A stretch of 64,000 bases of DNA from Hydractinia symbiolongicarpus. Lineage: Eukaryota > Cnidaria > Hydrozoa > Anthoathecata > Hydractiniidae. The translations under genes and the position numbers were made by a program. This document shows positions 37,041 to 49,581 of this stretch, one piece after another (position 1 is the stretch's first letter; each line of letters opens with the position of its first letter). A model generated the notes under the pieces. It did not search any database. It worked only from the letters and a program-made list of their open reading frames with translations, and was not told where the DNA came from. The stretch covers positions 1,986,001 through 2,050,000 of the forward strand of contig NC_079880.1 in the NCBI RefSeq assembly GCF_029227915.1. Reading direction: 5' to 3'.

Positions 37041-39248
37041 ATAAGACTTGTAGTTTTCAAAAATGTTTTCATTTTTGATGAGACGCTGAATAAAAGAAGT
37101 TTAATCGCCAGCAAACGAAAACCCGCCATTTTCATGTAAATCCCGGGCTCGGCCCGTATAGTCAAAAGTATACAAAGAAAGTACCCGGGGTGTAAACTCA
37201 TTTCCCGAACGATTTTTTAAATTATTATTTCACCACTAAACCCATGAGACTTGTAGTTTTTAAAAATGTTTTCATTTTTGATGAGACGCTTAATAAAAGA
37301 GGTTTAATCGCCGGCAAACGAAATTCCGCGATTTCCCCGGGCTTGGCCCGTATAGTCGAATGTATACAAAGAAAGTACCCAGGAAGTAAACTTATTTCCC
37401 GAACGATTTTTTAAATTTCTTTTTCACCACTAAAACGCATGAGACTTGTAGTTTTCAAAAATGTTTTTATTTTTGATGAGACACTGAATAAAAGAAGTTT
37501 AATCGCCGGCAAACGAAAACCTGCGATTTCCCGTAAATCCCGGACTCGGCCCGTATAGTCAAAAGTATACAAAGAAAGTACCGGGGTGTAAACTCATTTC
37601 CCGAACGATTTTTTAAATTATTATTTCACCACTAAAGCCCACGAGACTTGTTGTTTTTAAAAATGTTTTCATTTTTGATGAGACGCTTAATAAAAGAGGT
37701 TTAATCGCCGGCAAACGAAATCCCGCGATTTCCCGTAAATCCCGGGCTTGGCCCGTATAGTCGAATGTATACAAAGAAAGTACCCAGGAAGTAAACTCAT
37801 TTCCCGAACGATTTTTTAAATTTTTTTTTCACCACTAAAACGCATGAGACTTGTAGTTTTCAAAAATGTTTTCATTTTTGATGAGGCGCTTAATGAAAGA
37901 GGTTTAATCGCCGGCAAACGAAAACCCGCGATTTCCCCGGGCTTGGCCCGTATAGTCGAATGTATACAAAGAAAGTACCCTGTGAATAAACTCATATCCA
38001 GAACGATTTTTTAAATTATTTTTTCACCACTAAAACGCGTAAGACTTGTAGTTTTTAAAAATGTTTTCATTTTTGATGAGACGCTTAATAAAAGAGGTTT
38101 AATCGCCGGCAAACGAAATCCCGCGATTTCCCGTAAATCCCGGGCTTGGCCCGTATAGTCGAATGTATACAAAGAAAGTACCCAGGAAGTAAACTCATTT
38201 CCCGAACGATTTTTTAAATTTCTTTTTCACCACTAAAACGCATGAGACTTGTAGTTTTCAAAAATGTTTTCATTTTTGATGAGACGCTGAATAAAAGAAG
38301 TTTAATCGCCGGCAAACGAAAACCTGCGATTTCCTGTAAATCCCGGTCTCGGCCCGTATAGTCAAAATTATACAAAGAAAGTACCCGGGGTGTAAACTCA
38401 TTTCCCGAACGATTTTTTAAATTATTATTTCACCACTAAAGCCCATGAGACGTGTTGTTTTTAAAAATGTTTTTATTTTTGATGAGACGCTTAATGAAAG
38501 AGGTTTAATCGCCGGCAAACGAAAACCTGCGATTTCCCGTAAATCCCGGGCTTGGCCCGTATAGTCGAATGTATACAAAGAAAGTACCCAGGAAGTAAAC
38601 TCATTTCCCGAACGATTTTTTAAATTTTTTTTTCACCACTAAAACGCAAGAGACTTGTAGTTTTCAAAAATGTTTTCATTTTTACTGAGACGCTTGATGA
38701 AAGAGGTTTAATCGCCGGCAAACGAAAACCCGCGATTTCCCCGGGCTTGGCCCGTATAGTCGAATGTATACAAAGAAAGTACCCTGTGAATAAACTCATT
38801 TCCAGAACGATTTTTTAAATTATTTTTTCACCACTAAAACGCATAAGACTTGTAGTTTTCAAAAATGTTTTCATTTCTGATGAGACGATGAATAAAAGAT
38901 GTTTAATCGCCGGCAAACGAAAACCCGCCATTTCCCGTAAATCCCGGGCTCGGCCCGTATAGTCAAAAGTATACAAAGAAAGTACCCGGGGAGTAAACTC
39001 ATTTCCCGAACGATTTTTTAAATTATTATTTCACCACTAAAGCCCATGAGACTTGTAGTTTTCAAAAATGTTTTCATTTTTGATGAGACGCTGAATAAAA
39101 GAAGTTTAATCGCCGGCAAACGAAAACCTGCGATTTCCCGTAAATCCCGGACTCGGCCCGCAGAGTCAAAAGTATACAAAGAAAGTACCCGGGGTGTAAA
39201 CTCATTTCCCGAACGATTTTTTAAATTATTTTTTCACCACTAAAACGC
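37041..39248 (+). repeat. 11-monomer HOR, 2,208 bp, copy 2
   Basis: Tandem copy of 34833-37040. Differences I noticed are few: TTCCCCGGGC against TTCCCCAGGC, TTTCCCGAACG against TTTCCAGAACG, and CCCGGGGTG against CCCCGGGTG. Parts of this copy (about 37.6-39.25 kb) recur near 60.6-62.2 kb. Confidence 0.94.
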
Positions 39249-42200
39249 ATAAGACTTGTAGTTTTTAAAAATGTTTTCATTTTTGATGAGACGCTGAATA
39301 AAAGAAGTTTAATCGCCGGCAAACGAAAACCCGCAATTTCCCGTAAATCCCGGGCTTGGCCCGTATAGTCAAAAGTATACAAAGAAAGTACCCAGGGAGT
39401 AAACTCATTTCCCGAACGATTTTTTATATTATTTTTTTACCACTAAACGCATGAGACTTGTAGTTTTCAAAAATATTTTCATATTTGATGGGACGCTGAA
39501 TAAAAGAAGTTTAATCGCCGGCAAACGAAATCCCGCGATTTCCCGTAAATCCCGGGCTTGGCCCGTATAGTCGAATGTATACAAAGAAAGTACCCAGGAA
39601 GTAAACTCATTTCCCGAACGATTTTTTAAATTTCTTTTTCACCACTAAAACGCATGTGACTTGTAGTTTTCAAAAATGTTTTCATTTTTGATGAGACGCT
39701 GAATAAAAGACGTTTAATCGCCGGCAAACGAAAACCTGCGATTTCCCGTAAATCCCGGACTCGGCCCGTATAGTCAAAAGTATACAAAGAAAGTACCCGG
39801 GGTGTAAACTCATTTCCCGAACGATTTTTTAAATTATTATTTCACCACTAAACCCATGAGACTTGTAGTTTTTAAAAATGTTTTTATTTTTGATGAGACG
39901 CTTAATAAAAGAGGTTTAATCGCCGGCAAACGAAAACCTGCGATTTCCCGTAAATCCCGGACTCGGCCCGTATAGTCAAAAGTATACAAAGAAAGTACCC
40001 GGGGTGTAAACTCATTTCCCGAACGATTTTTTAAATTATTATTTCACCACTAAACCCATGAGACTTGTAGTTTTTAAAAATGTTTTCATTTTTGATGAGA
40101 CGCTTAATAAAAGAGGTTTAATCGCCGGCAAACGAAATCCCGCGATTTCCCGTAAATCCCGGGCTTGGCCCGTATAGTCGAATGTATACAAAGAAAGTAC
40201 CCAGGAAGTAAACTCATTTCCCGAACGATTTTTTAAATTTCTTTTTCACCACTAAAACGCATGTGACTTGTAGTTTTCAAAAATGTTTTCATTTTTGATG
40301 AGACGCTGAATAAAAGACGTTTAATCGCCGGCAAACGAAAACCTGCGATTTCCCGTAAATCCCGGACTCGGCCCGTATAGTCAAAAGTATACAAAGAAAG
40401 TACCCGGGGTGTAAACTCATTTCCCGAACGATTTTTTAAATTATTATTTCACCACTAAACCCATGAGACTTGTAGTTTTTAAAAATGTTTTCATTTTTGA
40501 TGAGACGCTTAATAAAAGAGGTTTAATCGCCGGCAAACGAAATCCCGCGATTTCCCGTAAATCCCGACCTTGGCCCGTATAGTCGAATGTATACAAAGAA
40601 AGTACCCAGGAAGTAAACTCATTTCCCGAACGATTTTTTAAATTTCTTTTTCACCACTAAAACGCATGAGACTTGTAGTTTTCAAAAATGTTTTCATTTT
40701 TGATGACACGCTGAATAAAAGAAGTTTAATCGCCGGCAAACGAAAACCTGCGATTTCCCGTAAATCCCGGACTCGGCCCGTATAGTCAAAAGTATACAAA
40801 GAAAGTACCCGGGGTGTAAACTCATTTCCCGAACGATTTTTTAAATTATTATTTCACCACTAAAGCCCATGAGACTTGTTGTTTTTAAAAATGTTTTCAT
40901 TTTTGATGAGACGCTTAATAAAAGAGGTTTAATCGCCGGCAAACGAAATCCCGCGATTTCCCGTAAATCCCGGGCTTGCCCCGTATAGTCGAATGTATAC
41001 AAAGAAAGTACCCAGGAAGTAAACTCATTTCCCGAACGATTTTTTAAATTTTTTTTTCACCACTAAAACGCATGAGACTTGTAGTTTTCAAAAATGTTTT
41101 CATTTTTGATGAGACGCTTAATGAAAGAGGTTTTATTCGCGGGCAAACGAAAACCCGCGATTTCCCCGGGCTTGGCCCGTATAGCCGAATGTATACAAAG
41201 AAAGTACCCAGGAAGTAAACTCATTTCCCGAACGATTTTTTAAATGTTTTCAGTTTTGATGAGACGCTTAATAAAAGAGGTTTAATCGCCGGCAAACGAA
41301 ATCCCGCGATTTCCCGTAAATCCCGACCTTGGCCCGTATAGTCGAATGTATACAAAGAAAGTACCCAGGAAGTAAACTCATTTCCCGAACGATTTTTTAA
41401 ATTTCTTTTTCACCACTAAAACGCATGAGACTTGTTGTTTTTAAAAATGTTTTCGTTTTTGATGAGACGCTTAATAAAAGAGGTTTAATCGCCGGCAAAC
41501 GAAATCCCGCGATTTCCCGTAAATCCCGGGCTTGCCCCGTATAGTCGAATGTATACAAAGAAAGTACCCAGGAAGTAAACTCATTTCCCGAACGATTTTT
41601 TAAATTTTTTTTTCACCACTAAAACGCATGAGACTTGTAGTTTTCAAAAATGTTTTCATTTTTGATGAGACGCTTAATGAAAGAGGTTTAATCGCCGGCA
41701 AACGAAAACCCGCGATTTCCCCGGGCTTGGCCCGTATAGCCGAATGTATACAAAGAAAGTACCCAGGAAGTAAACTCATTTCCCGAACGATTTTTTAAAT
41801 GTTTTCATTTTTGATGAGACGCTTAATAAAAGAGGTTTAATCGCCGGCAAACGAAATCCCGCGATTTCCCGTAAATCCCGACCTTGGCCCGTATAGTCGA
41901 ATGTATACAAAGAAAGTACCCAGGAAGTAAACTCATTTCCCGAACGATTTTTTAAATTTCTTTTTCACCACTAAAACGCATGAGACTTGTAGTTTTCAAA
42001 AATGTTTTCATTTTTGATGAGACGCTGAATAAAAGAAGTTTAATCGCCGGCAAACGAAAACCTGCGATTTCCCGTAAATCCCGGACTCGGCCCGTATAGT
42101 CAAAAGTATACAAAGAAAGTACCCGGGGTGTAAACTCATTTCCCGAACGATTTTTTAAATTATTATTTCACCACTAAAGCCCATGAGACTTGTTGTTTTT

Positions 42201-42385
42201 AAAAATGTTTTCATTTTTGATGAGACGCTTAATAAAAGAGGTTTAATCGCCGGCAAACGAAATCCCGCGATTTCCCGTAAATCCCGGGCTTGCCCCGTAT
42301 AGTCGAATGTATACAAAGAAAGTACCCAGGAAGTAAACTCATTTCCCGAACGATTTTTTAATTTTTTTTTTCACCACTAAAACGC
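39249..42385 (+). repeat. Mosaic leading into the 1,568-bp HOR
   Basis: Contains the first X monomer (TATTTGATGGGACGCTG at about 39481, with a TTTTATATTATTTTTTTACC spacer), two A monomers with ATGTGACTTG at about 39653 and 40261, a B/A hybrid near 39.86 kb, and 46-bp deletions at about 41243 (CAGTTTTG form) and 41801 (CATTTTTG form). These are the components from which the next HOR is built. Confidence 0.78.
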
Positions 42386-42839
42386 ATGAGACTTGTAGTT
42401 TTCAAAAATGTTTTCATTTTTGATGAGACGCTTAATGAAAGAGGTTTAATCGCCGGCAAACGAAAACCCGCGATTTCCCCGGGCTTGGCCCGTATAGCCG
42501 AATGTATACAAAGAAAGTACCCAGGAAGTAAACTCATTTCCCGAACGATTTTTTAAATGTTTTCAGTTTTGATGAGACGCTGAATAAAAGAAGTTTAATC
42601 GCCGGCAAACGAAAACCTGCGATTTCCCGTAAATCCCGCACTCGGCCCGTATAGTCAAAAGTATACAAAGAAAGTACCCGGGGTGTAAACTCATTTCCCG
42701 AACGATTTTTTAAATTATTATTTCACCACTAAAGCCCATGAGACTTGTTGTTTTTAAAAATGTTTTCATTTTTGATGAGACGCTTAATAAAAGAGGTTTA
42801 ATCGCCGGCAAACGAAATCCCGCGATTTCCCGTAAATCC

Positions 42840-42869
42840 CGGGCTTGGCCCGTATAGTCGAATGTATAC
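42840..42869. other. Representative pair of abutting dyads in B monomers
   Basis: CGGGC-TTG-GCCCG (42840-42852) is followed by GTATA-N8-TATAC (42852-42869), sharing one G. The first dyad exists in B and C cores but not in A cores (GGACTCGG). The second is present in nearly all classes while its loop differs (GTCAAAAG in A, GTCGAATG in B). Confidence 0.65.
42848..42864 (-). promoter_or_regulatory. CENP-B-box-like motif of B monomers, spacing one base short
   Basis: On the minus strand the B core reads CATTCGACTATACGGGC: TTCG, six bases, CGGG. The mammalian CENP-B box has TTCG, seven bases with a fixed A, CGGG. A monomers have CTTTTGACTATACGGGC at the same place and lack TTCG. The match is partial and the spacing is wrong, so this is only a candidate protein-binding site. 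Confidence 0.3.
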
Positions 42870-43953
42870 AAAGAAAGTACCCAGGAAGTAAACTCATTTC
42901 CCGAACGATTTTTTATATTATTTTTTTACCACTAAACGCATGAGACTTGTAGTTTTCAAAAATATTTTCATATTTGATGGGACGCTGAATAAAAGAAGTT
43001 TAATCGCCGGCAAACGAAATCCCGCGATTTCCCGTAAATCCCGGGCTTGGCCCGTATAGTCGAATGTATACAAAGAAAGTACCCAGGAAGTAAACTCATT
43101 TCCCGAACGATTTTTCAAATTTCTTTTTCACCACTAAAACGCATGTGACTTGTAGTTTTCAAAAATGTTTTCATTTTTGATGAGACGCTGAATAAAAGAC
43201 GTTTAATCGCCGGCAAACGAAAACCTGCGATTTCCCGTAAATCCCGGACTCGGCCCGTATAGTCAAAAGTATACAAAGAAAGTACCCGGGGTGTAAACTC
43301 ATTTCCCGAACGATTTTTTAAATTATTATTTCACCACTAAACCCATGAGACTTGTAGTTTTTAAAAATGTTTTCATTTTTGATGAGACGCTTAATAAAAG
43401 AGGTTTAATCGCCGGCAAACGAAATCCCGCGATTTCCCGTAAATCCCGACCTTGGCCCGTATAGTCGAATGTATACAAAGAAAGTACCCAGGAAGTAAAC
43501 TCATTTCCCGAACGATTTTTTAAATTTCTTTTTCACCACTAAAACGCATGAGACTTGTAGTTTTCAAAAATGTTTTCATTTTTGATGAGACGCTGAATAA
43601 AAGAAGTTTAATCGCCGGCAAACGAAAACCTGGGATTTCCCGTAAATCCCGGACTCGGCCCGTATAGTCAAAAGTATACAAAGAAAGTACCCGGGGTGTA
43701 AACTCATTTCCCGAACGATTTTTTAAATTATTATTTCACCACTAAAGCCCATGAGACTTGTTGTTTTTAAAAATGTTTTCATTTTTGATGAGACGCTTAA
43801 TAAAAGAGGTTTAATCGCCGGCAAACGAAAACCCGCAATTTCCCGTAAATCCCGGGCTTGGCCCGTATAGTCGAATGTATACAAAGAAAGTACCCAGGAA
43901 GTAAACTCATTTCCCGAACGATTTTTTAATTTTTTTTTTCACCACTAAAACGC

Positions 43954-45521
43954 ATGAGACTTGTAGTTTTCAAAAATGTTTTCATTTTTGATGAGACGCT
44001 TAATGAAAGAGGTTTAATCGCCGGCAAACGAAAACCCGCGATTTCCCCGGGCTTGGCCCGTATAGCCGAATGTATACAAAGAAAGTACCCAGGAAGTAAA
44101 CTCATTTCCCGAACGATTTTTTAAATGTTTTCAGTTTTGATGAGACGCTGAATAAAAGAAGTTTAATCGCCGGCAAACGAAAACCTGCGATTTCCCGTAA
44201 ATCCCGCACTCGGCCCGTATAGTCAAAAGTATACAAAGAAAGTACCCGGGGTGTAAACTCATTTCCCGAACGATTTTTTAAATTATTATTTCACCACTAA
44301 AGCCCATGAGACTTGTTGTTTTTAAAAATGTTTTCATTTTTGATGAGACGCTTAATAAAAGAGGTTTAATCGCCGGCAAACGAAATCCCGCGATTTCCCG
44401 TAAATCCCGGGCTTGGCCCGTATAGTCGAATGTATACAAAGAAAGTACCCAGGAAGTAAACTCATTTCCCGAACGATTTTTTATATTATTTTTTTACCAC
44501 TAAACGCATGAGACTTGTAGTTTTCAAAAATATTTTCATATTTGATGGGACGCTGAATAAAAGAAGTTTAATCGCCGGCAAACGAAATCCCGCGATTTCC
44601 CGTAAATCCCGGGCTTGGCCCGTATAGTCGAATGTATACAAAGAAAGTACCCAGGAAGTAAACTCATTTCCCGAACGATTTTTCAAATTTCTTTTTCACC
44701 ACTAAAACGCATGTGACTTGTAGTTTTCAAAAATGTTTTCATTTTTGATGAGACGCTGAATAAAAGACGTTTAATCGCCGGCAAACGAAAACCTGCGATT
44801 TCCCGTAAATCCCGGACTCGGCCCGTATAGTCAAAAGTATACAAAGAAAGTACCCGGGGTGTAAACTCATTTCCCGAACGATTTTTTAAATTATTATTTC
44901 ACCACTAAACCCATGAGACTTGTAGTTTTTAAAAATGTTTTCATTTTTGATGAGACGCTTAATAAAAGAGGTTTAATCGCCGGCAAACGAAATCCCGCGA
45001 TTTCCCGTAAATCCCGACCTTGGCCCGTATAGTCGAATGTATACAAAGAAAGTACCCAGGAAGTAAACTCATTTCCCGAACGATTTTTTAAATTTCTTTT
45101 TCACCACTAAAACGCATGAGACTTGTAGTTTTCAAAAATGTTTTCATTTTTGATGAGACGCTGAATAAAAGAAGTTTAATCGCCGGCAAACGAAAACCTG
45201 GGATTTCCCGTAAATCCCGGACTCGGCCCGTATAGTCAAAAGTATACAAAGAAAGTACCCGGGGTGTAAACTCATTTCCCGAACGATTTTTTAAATTATT
45301 ATTTCACCACTAAAGCCCATGAGACTTGTTGTTTTTAAAAATGTTTTCATTTTTGATGAGACGCTTAATAAAAGAGGTTTAATCGCCGGCAAACGAAATC
45401 CCGCGATTTCCCGTAAATCCCGGGCTTGCCCCGTATAGTCGAATGTATACAAAGAAAGTACCCAGGAAGTAAACTTATTTCCCGAACGATTTTTTAAATT
45501 TTTTTTTCACCACTAAAACGC
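43954..45521 (+). repeat. 8-monomer HOR, 1,568 bp, copy 2
   Basis: Tandem copy of 42386-43953 keeping GCACTCGG, AGCCGAATG, CCTGGG and the TTTTTCAAATTTC spacer at the X/A junction. The last B monomer has GCTTGCCCCG, a local difference. Confidence 0.95.
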
Positions 45522-46076
45522 ATGAGACTTGTAGTTTTCAAAAATGTTTTCATTTTTGATGAGACGCTTAATGAAAGAGGTTTAATCGCCGGCAAACGAA
45601 AACCAGCGATTTCCCCGGGCTTGGCCCGTATAGTCGAATGTATACAAAGAAAGTACCCAGGAAGTAAACTCATTTCCCGAACGATTTTTTAAATGTTTTC
45701 AGTTTTGATGAGACGCTGAATAAAAGAAGTTTAATCGCCGGCAAACGAAAACCTGCGATTTCCCGTAAATCCCGGACTCGGCCCGTATAGTCAAAAGTAT
45801 ACAAAGAAAGTACCCGGGGTGTAAACTCATTTCCCGAACGATTTTTTAAATTATTATTTCACCACTAAAGCCCATGAGACTTGTTGTTTTTAAAAATGTT
45901 TTCATTTTTGATGAGACGCTTAATAAAAGAGGTTTAATCGCCGGCAAACGAAATCCCGCGATTTCCCGTAAATCCCGGGCTTGCCCCGTATAGTCGAATG
46001 TATACAAAGAAAGTACCCAGGAAGTAAACTCATTTCCCGAACGATTTTTTAATTTTTTTTTTCACCACTAAAACGC
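45522..46076 (+). repeat. 3-monomer insertion in the 1,568-bp HOR, 555 bp
   Basis: Three monomers (8-bp-deleted B, 46-bp-deleted A, B with GTTG and GCTTGCCCCG) that equal the first three types of the HOR and then restart it at 46077. This is what an unequal exchange between two HOR units three monomers out of register would leave. Confidence 0.92.
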
Positions 46077-47644
46077 ATGAGACTTGTAGTTTTCAAAAAT
46101 GTTTTCATTTTTGATGAGACGCTTAATGAAAGAGGTTTAATCGCCGGCAAACGAAAACCCGCGATTTCCCCGGGCTTGGCCCGTATAGTCGAATGTATAC
46201 AAAGAAAGTACCCAGGAAGTAAACTCATTTCCCGAACGATTTTTTAAATGTTTTCAGTTTTGATGAGACGCTGAATAAAAGAAGTTTAATCGCCGGCAAA
46301 CGAAAACCTGCGATTTCCCGTAAATCCCGGACTCGGCCCGTATAGTCAAAAGTATACAAAGAAAGTACCCGGGGTGTAAACTCATTTCCCGAACGATTTT
46401 TTAAATTATTATTTCACCACTAAAGCCCATGAGACTTGTTGTTTTTAAAAATGTTTTCATTTTTGATGAGACGCTTAATAAAAGAGGTTTAATCGCCGGC
46501 AAACGAAATCCCGCGATTTCCCGTAAATCCCGGGCTTGGCCCGTATAGTCGAATGTATACAAAGAAAGTACCCAGGAAGTAAACTCATTTCCCGAACGAT
46601 TTTTTATATTATTTTTTTACCACTAAACGCATGAGACTTGTAGTTTTCAAAAATATTTTCATATTTGATGGGACGCTGAATAAAAGAAGTTTAATCGCCG
46701 GCAAACGAAATCCCGCGATTTCCCGTAAATCCCGGGCTTGGCCCGTATAGTCGAATGTATACAAAGAAAGTACCCAGGAAGTAAACTCATTTCCCGAACG
46801 ATTTTTTAAATTTCTTTTTCACCACTAAAACGCATGTGACTTGTAGTTTTCAAAAATGTTTTCATTTTTGATGAGACGCTGAATAAAAGACGTTTAATCG
46901 CCGGCAAACGAAAACCTGCGATTTCCCGTAAATCCCGGACTCGGCCCGTATAGTCAAAAGTATACAAAGAAAGTACCCGGGGTGTAAACTCATTTCCCGA
47001 ACGATTTTTTAAATTATTATTTCACCACTAAACCCATGAGACTTGTAGTTTTTAAAAATGTTTTCATTTTTGATGAGACGCTTAATAAAAGAGGTTTAAT
47101 CGCCGGCAAACGATATCCCGCGATTTCCCGTAAATCCCGACCTTGGCCCGTATAGTCGAATGTATACAAAGAAAGTACCCAGGAAGTAAACTCATTTCCC
47201 GAACGATTTTTTAAATTTCTTTTTCACCACTAAAACGCATGAGACTTGTAGTTTTCAAAAATGTTTTCATTTTTGATGAGACGCTGAATAAAAGAAGTTT
47301 AATCGCCGGCAAACGAAAACCTGCGATTTCCCGTAAATCCCGGACTCGGCCCGTATAGTCAAAAGTATACAAAGAAAGTACCCGGGGTGTAAACTCATTT
47401 CCCGAACGATTTTTTAAATTATTATTTCACCACTAAAGCCCATGAGACTTGTTGTTTTTAAAAATGTTTTCATTTTTGATGAGACGCTTAATAAAAGAGG
47501 TTTAATCGCCGGCAAACGAAATCCCGCGATTTCCCGTAAATCCCGGGCTTGCCCCGTATAGTCGAATGTATACAAAGAAAGTACCCAGGAAGTAAACTCA
47601 TTTCCCGAACGATTTTTTAAATTTTTTTTTCACCACTAAAACGC
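46077..47644 (+). repeat. 8-monomer HOR, 1,568 bp, copy 3
   Basis: Same order and exact length as copies 1 and 2, but with the common bases GGACTCGG, AGTCGAATG and CCTGCG where copies 1-2 have private ones, and TTTTTTAAATTTC at the X/A junction. Copies 1 and 2 are therefore closer to each other than to copy 3. Confidence 0.94.
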
Positions 47645-49581
47645 ATGAGACTTGTAGTTTTCAAAAATGTTTTCATTTTTGATGAGACGCTTAATGAAAG
47701 AGGTTTAATCGCCGGCAAACGAAAACCCGCGATTTCCCCGGGCTTGGCCCGTATAGTCGAATGTATACAAAGAAAGTACCCAGGAAGTAAACTCATTTCC
47801 CGAACGATTTTTTAAATGTTTTCAGTTTTGATGAGACGCTGAATAAAAGAAGTTTAATCGCCGGCAAACGAAAACCTGCGATTTCCCGTAAATCCCGGAC
47901 TCGGCCCGTATAGTCAAAAGTATACAAAGAAAGTACCCGGGGTGTAAACTCATTTCCCGAACGATTTTTTAAATTATTATTTCACCACTAAAGCCCATGA
48001 GACTTGTTGTTTTTAAAAATGTTTTCATTTTTGATGAGACGCTTAATAAAAGAGGTTTAATCGCCGGCAAACGAAATCCCGCGATTTCCCGTAAATCCCG
48101 GGCTTGGCCCGTATAGTCGAATGTATACAAAGAAAGTACCCAGGAAGTAAACTCATTTCCCGAACGATTTTTTAAATTTTTTTTTCACCACTAAAACGCA
48201 TGAGACTTGTAGTTTTCAAAAATGTTTTCATTTTTGATGAGACGCTTAATGAAAGAGGTTTAATCGCCGGCAAACGAAAACCCGCGATTTCCCCGGGCTT
48301 GGCCCGTATAGTCGAATGTATACAAAGAAAGTACCCTGTGAATAAACTCATTTCCAGAACGATTTTTTAAATTATTTTTTCACCACTAAAACGCATAAGA
48401 CTTGTAGTTTTCAAAAATGTTTTCATTTCTGATGAGACGCTGAATAAAAGAAGTTTAATCGCCGGCAAACCAAAAACCGCCATTTTCATGTAAATCCCGG
48501 GCTCGGCCCGTATAGTCAAAAGTATACAAAGAAAGTACCCGGGGTGTAAACTCATTTCCCGAACGATTTTTTAAATTATTATTTCACCACTAAACCCATG
48601 AGACTTGTAGTTTTTAAAAATGTTTTCATTTTTGATGAGACGCTTAATAAAAAAGGTTTAATCGCCGGCAAACGAAATCCCGCGATTTCCCGTAAATCCC
48701 GACCTTGGCCCGTATAGTCGAATGTATACAAAGAAAGTACTCAGGAAGTAAACTCATTTCCCTAACGATTTTTTAAATTTCTTTTTCACCACTAAAACGC
48801 ATGAGACTTGTAGTTTTCAAAAATGTTTTCATTTTTGATGAGACGCTGAATAAAAGAAGTTTAATCGCCAGCAAACGAAAACCTGCGATTTCCCGTAAAT
48901 CCCGGACTCGGCCCGTATAGTCAAAAGTATACAAAGAAAGTACCCGGGGTGTAAACTCATTTCCCGAACGATTTTTTAAATTATTATTTCACCACTAAAG
49001 CCCATGAGACTTGTAGTTTTTAAAAATGTTTTCATTTTTGATGAGACGCTTAATGAAAGAGGTTTAATCGCCGGCAAACGAAAACCCGCGATTTCCCGTA
49101 AATCCCGGGCTTGGACCGTATAGTCGAATGTATACAAAGAAAGTACCCAGGAAGTAAACTTATTTCCCGAACGATTTTTAAAATTTTTTTTTCACCACTA
49201 AAACGCATGAGACTTGTAGTTTTCAAAAATGTTTTCATTTTTGATGAGACGCTTAATGAAAGAGGTTTAATCGCCGGCAAACGAAAACCTGCGATTTCCC
49301 GTAAATCCCGGACTCGGCCCGTATAGTCAAAAGTATACAAAGAAAGTACCCGGGGTGTAAACTCATTTCCCGAACGATTTTTTTAATTATTATTTCACCA
49401 CTAAAGCCCATGAGACTTGTAGTTTTTAAAAATGTTTTCATTTTTGATGAGACGCTTAATGAAAGAGGTTTAATCGCCGGCAAACGAAATCCCGCGATTT
49501 CCCCGGGCTTGGCCCGTATAGTCGAATGTATACAAAGAAAGTACCCAGGAAGTAAACTCATTTCCCGAACGATTTTTTAAA
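47645..49581 (+). repeat. 9-monomer repeat region, 1,765-bp offset, copy 1
   Basis: From the 46-bp junction (about 47818) through B, 8-bp-deleted B, C (48395) and a B with AATAAAAAAGG (48641), matching about 49582-50567 at 1,764-1,765 bp. After about 48.8 kb the two copies diverge (A with CCAGC here, B with GTTG there). Confidence 0.85.

Larger units (their letters stand above)
42386..43953 (+). repeat. 8-monomer HOR, 1,568 bp, copy 1
   Basis: Anchors at 42386, (46-bp junction near 42558), 42738, 42940, 43143, 43345, 43548, 43751. Order: 8-bp-deleted B with AGCCGAATG; 46-bp-deleted A with GCACTCGG; B with GTTG; X (TATTTGATGGG); A with ATGTGAC; B with GACCTTGG; A with CCTGGG; B with GTTG. The length is about eight monomers minus the two deletions. 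Confidence 0.95.

Noticed and set aside
42852-42869. GTATA-N8-TATAC as a conserved RNA or DNA hairpin under selection
   Set aside because: Substitutions such as GTCTAC, GTACAC, GTGTAC, GCATAG and GCAGAG break the stem without compensation, so structural selection is not supported by what I can see; kept only as a description of a dyad.
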